Assembly (NCBI RefSeq): GCF_000260115.1
Contig: NZ_JH651380.1
Coordinates: forward strand, 62,001-126,000
Origin: Galbibacter orientalis DSM 19592
GTDB lineage: Bacteria > Bacteroidota > Bacteroidia > Flavobacteriales > Flavobacteriaceae
DNA: 64,000 bases
Reading direction: 5' to 3'
Part shown: in pieces, positions 62,943 through 64,000 of the stretch
How the letters are laid out: each line of letters opens with the position of its first letter
How positions within the stretch are numbered: position 1 is the stretch's first letter
The notes under the pieces: generated by a model
The model's database searches: none
Seen by the model: only the letters and a program-made list of their open reading frames with translations
What the model was told of the DNA's origin: nothing
Translations under genes and position numbers: made by a program

Positions 62943-64000
62943 ATGCAAAACAACGTACTCATTTTAGATTTCGGTTCGCAGTACACTCAACTAATTGCAA
63001 GACGCGTTAGGGAGTTAAATATATTCTGCGAAATTTATCCTTACAATAATTTACCGGAAGACCTTACTTCATATAAGGCAGTAATATTATCCGGAAGTCC
63101 ATTTTCAGTAAGAGCAGAAGATGCACCGCACCCAGATTTATCGCAAATACGAGGTAAAGTGCCAATGTTGGCAGTGTGTTATGGAGCGCAGTATTTAGCG
63201 CATTTTGGTGGAGGAGAAGTGGCGCCTTCAAACACAAGAGAATATGGTCGTGCTAACCTTTCTTTTATTGCTGATAATGAACCTTTCTTTCAAAATATTT
63301 CTGTTGGAAGTCAGGTATGGATGAGTCATAGTGATACCATAAAGAAACTTCCAGAAAATGGAGTTATTTTGGCTAGCACTACCGATGTTCAAAATGCATC
63401 TTATAAAATAGAAGGAGAAACAACCTATGCTATCCAATTTCATCCAGAAGTATATCATTCTACAGACGGAAAGCAATTGCTAGAAAATTTCTTAGTAAAA
63501 ATTGCTGGAGTTGAACAATCATGGACTCCAGATAATTTTGTAGACATGACGGTTGCCGAGCTAAAAGAAAAATTAGGAAACGACCGTGTGGTATTAGGAC
63601 TTTCTGGAGGAGTAGATTCTACTGTAGCGGCTGTTTTATTGAATAAAGCAATTGGAGATAATCTGTATTGTATTTTTGTAAATAATGGATTGTTACGAAA
63701 AAATGAATTTCAAAATGTTTTAGACCAATATGAAGGGATGGGGCTGAACGTAAAGGGAGTAGATTCTTCTGCACGTTTTCTTGATGCCTTAGCTGGTGTT
63801 GAAGATCCAGAATTAAAACGTAAAGCAATTGGTCGTGTTTTTATCGAAGTTTTTGACGATGAAGCACATGAAATTAATGATGTAAAATGGCTAGGTCAAG
63901 GAACTATTTATCCTGACGTAATCGAATCGATTTCTGTAAACGGACCATCAGCAACTATTAAAAGTCACCATAACGTAGGTGGACTTCCAGATTTTATGAA
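62943..64000 (+). CDS. guaA: GMP synthase, N-terminal 352 codons (runs off right edge)
   Basis: The frame opens at ATG 62943 and remains open to the window end. The glutaminase domain has [20 protein letters not shown], nucleophile Cys in [14 protein letters not shown] and [10 protein letters not shown]. The ATP-pyrophosphatase P-loop is [16 protein letters not shown]. It converts XMP to GMP using glutamine. A TATTTTTG promoter-like box at 62932-62939 lies very close to the start, giving a near-leaderless mRNA. Confidence 0.96.
   Translation, partial: MQNNVLILDFGSQYTQLIARRVRELNIFCEIYPYNNLPEDLTSYKAVILSGSPFSVRAEDAPHPDLSQIRGKVPMLAVCYGAQYLAHFGGGEVAPSNTREYGRANLSFIADNEPFFQNISVGSQVWMSHSDTIKKLPENGVILASTTDVQNASYKIEGETTYAIQFHPEVYHSTDGKQLLENFLVKIAGVEQSWTPDNFVDMTVAELKEKLGNDRVVLGLSGGVDSTVAAVLLNKAIGDNLYCIFVNNGLLRKNEFQNVLDQYEGMGLNVKGVDSSARFLDALAGVEDPELKRKAIGRVFIEVFDDEAHEINDVKWLGQGTIYPDVIESISVNGPSATIKSHHNVGGLPDFM

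Overview
The window looks like the chromosome of a marine-type Flavobacteriaceae (phylum Bacteroidota). The evidence is a SusC/SusD pair, BfmA/MobB/TraG mobilization genes, DUF4290, DUF3822 and DUF493 family genes in a typical flavobacterial order, A/T-rich coding sequence, weak ribosome binding sites, and promoter-like TAnnTTTG boxes. It falls into three parts.

Part 1 (1-5.1 kb, minus strand) is a nutrient-uptake operon read right to left: a SusC-type TonB-dependent receptor, a SusD-type surface lipoprotein, and the start of an M16 zinc peptidase that runs off the left edge. A receptor/lipoprotein pair next to a peptidase suggests import of peptides rather than glycans. Upstream of susC, 5.2-6.1 kb is packed with palindromic repeats and carries no gene.

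Part 2 (6.3-26.9 kb) is an accessory island ending at a tRNA-Met(CAU) gene. From left to right it holds an IS1595-family insertion sequence, an XRE regulator, a single-chain SIR2-APAZ-Argonaute (fused short-pAgo defence protein), a gene with a HEPN/DUF4145-like C-terminus, a DUF2971 gene, a three-gene ABC-3C-type conflict system (degenerate PD-(D/E)XK nuclease, winged-helix-like middle component, Rad50-like ATPase), a 43-residue Lys/Pro-rich mini-gene, and a decayed toxin-antitoxin pair. A frameshifted membrane-anchored gene follows, then a B12-binding radical SAM enzyme paired with an LCM-type methyltransferase, and finally a mobilizable-element module (TraG, MobB, BfmA, RadC-like, SSB) without an integrase. 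A recurring ~180-base intergenic block with a terminator and a GGGAAAACCGTAA core precedes several of the defence cassettes, and a 109-base long palindrome follows the Argonaute gene. The genes here look assembled cassette by cassette. The radical SAM gene overlaps a 23-codon ORF by ATGA, so radical SAM, methyltransferase and small peptide form a candidate undescribed modification system.

Part 3 (27-64 kb) is conserved housekeeping chromosome: START-like protein, class IV aminotransferase, YqgE, HU, Fmt, RecQ, MurA (with Asp replacing the active-site Cys), pyrR-pyrB, RNase Z, PdxH, a sixA-ppk1-gppA polyphosphate operon, MiaE, DnaX, RNase P RNA, RsmD, a RecD-like helicase, a kdsB-HAD-kdnB-plsC operon for (8-amino-)Kdo and lipid synthesis, YebC, a HigBA module, PhhB, an outer-membrane protein, PPK2, an M28 peptidase, a family 39-type glycosyltransferase, and the first two thirds of GuaA at the right edge.
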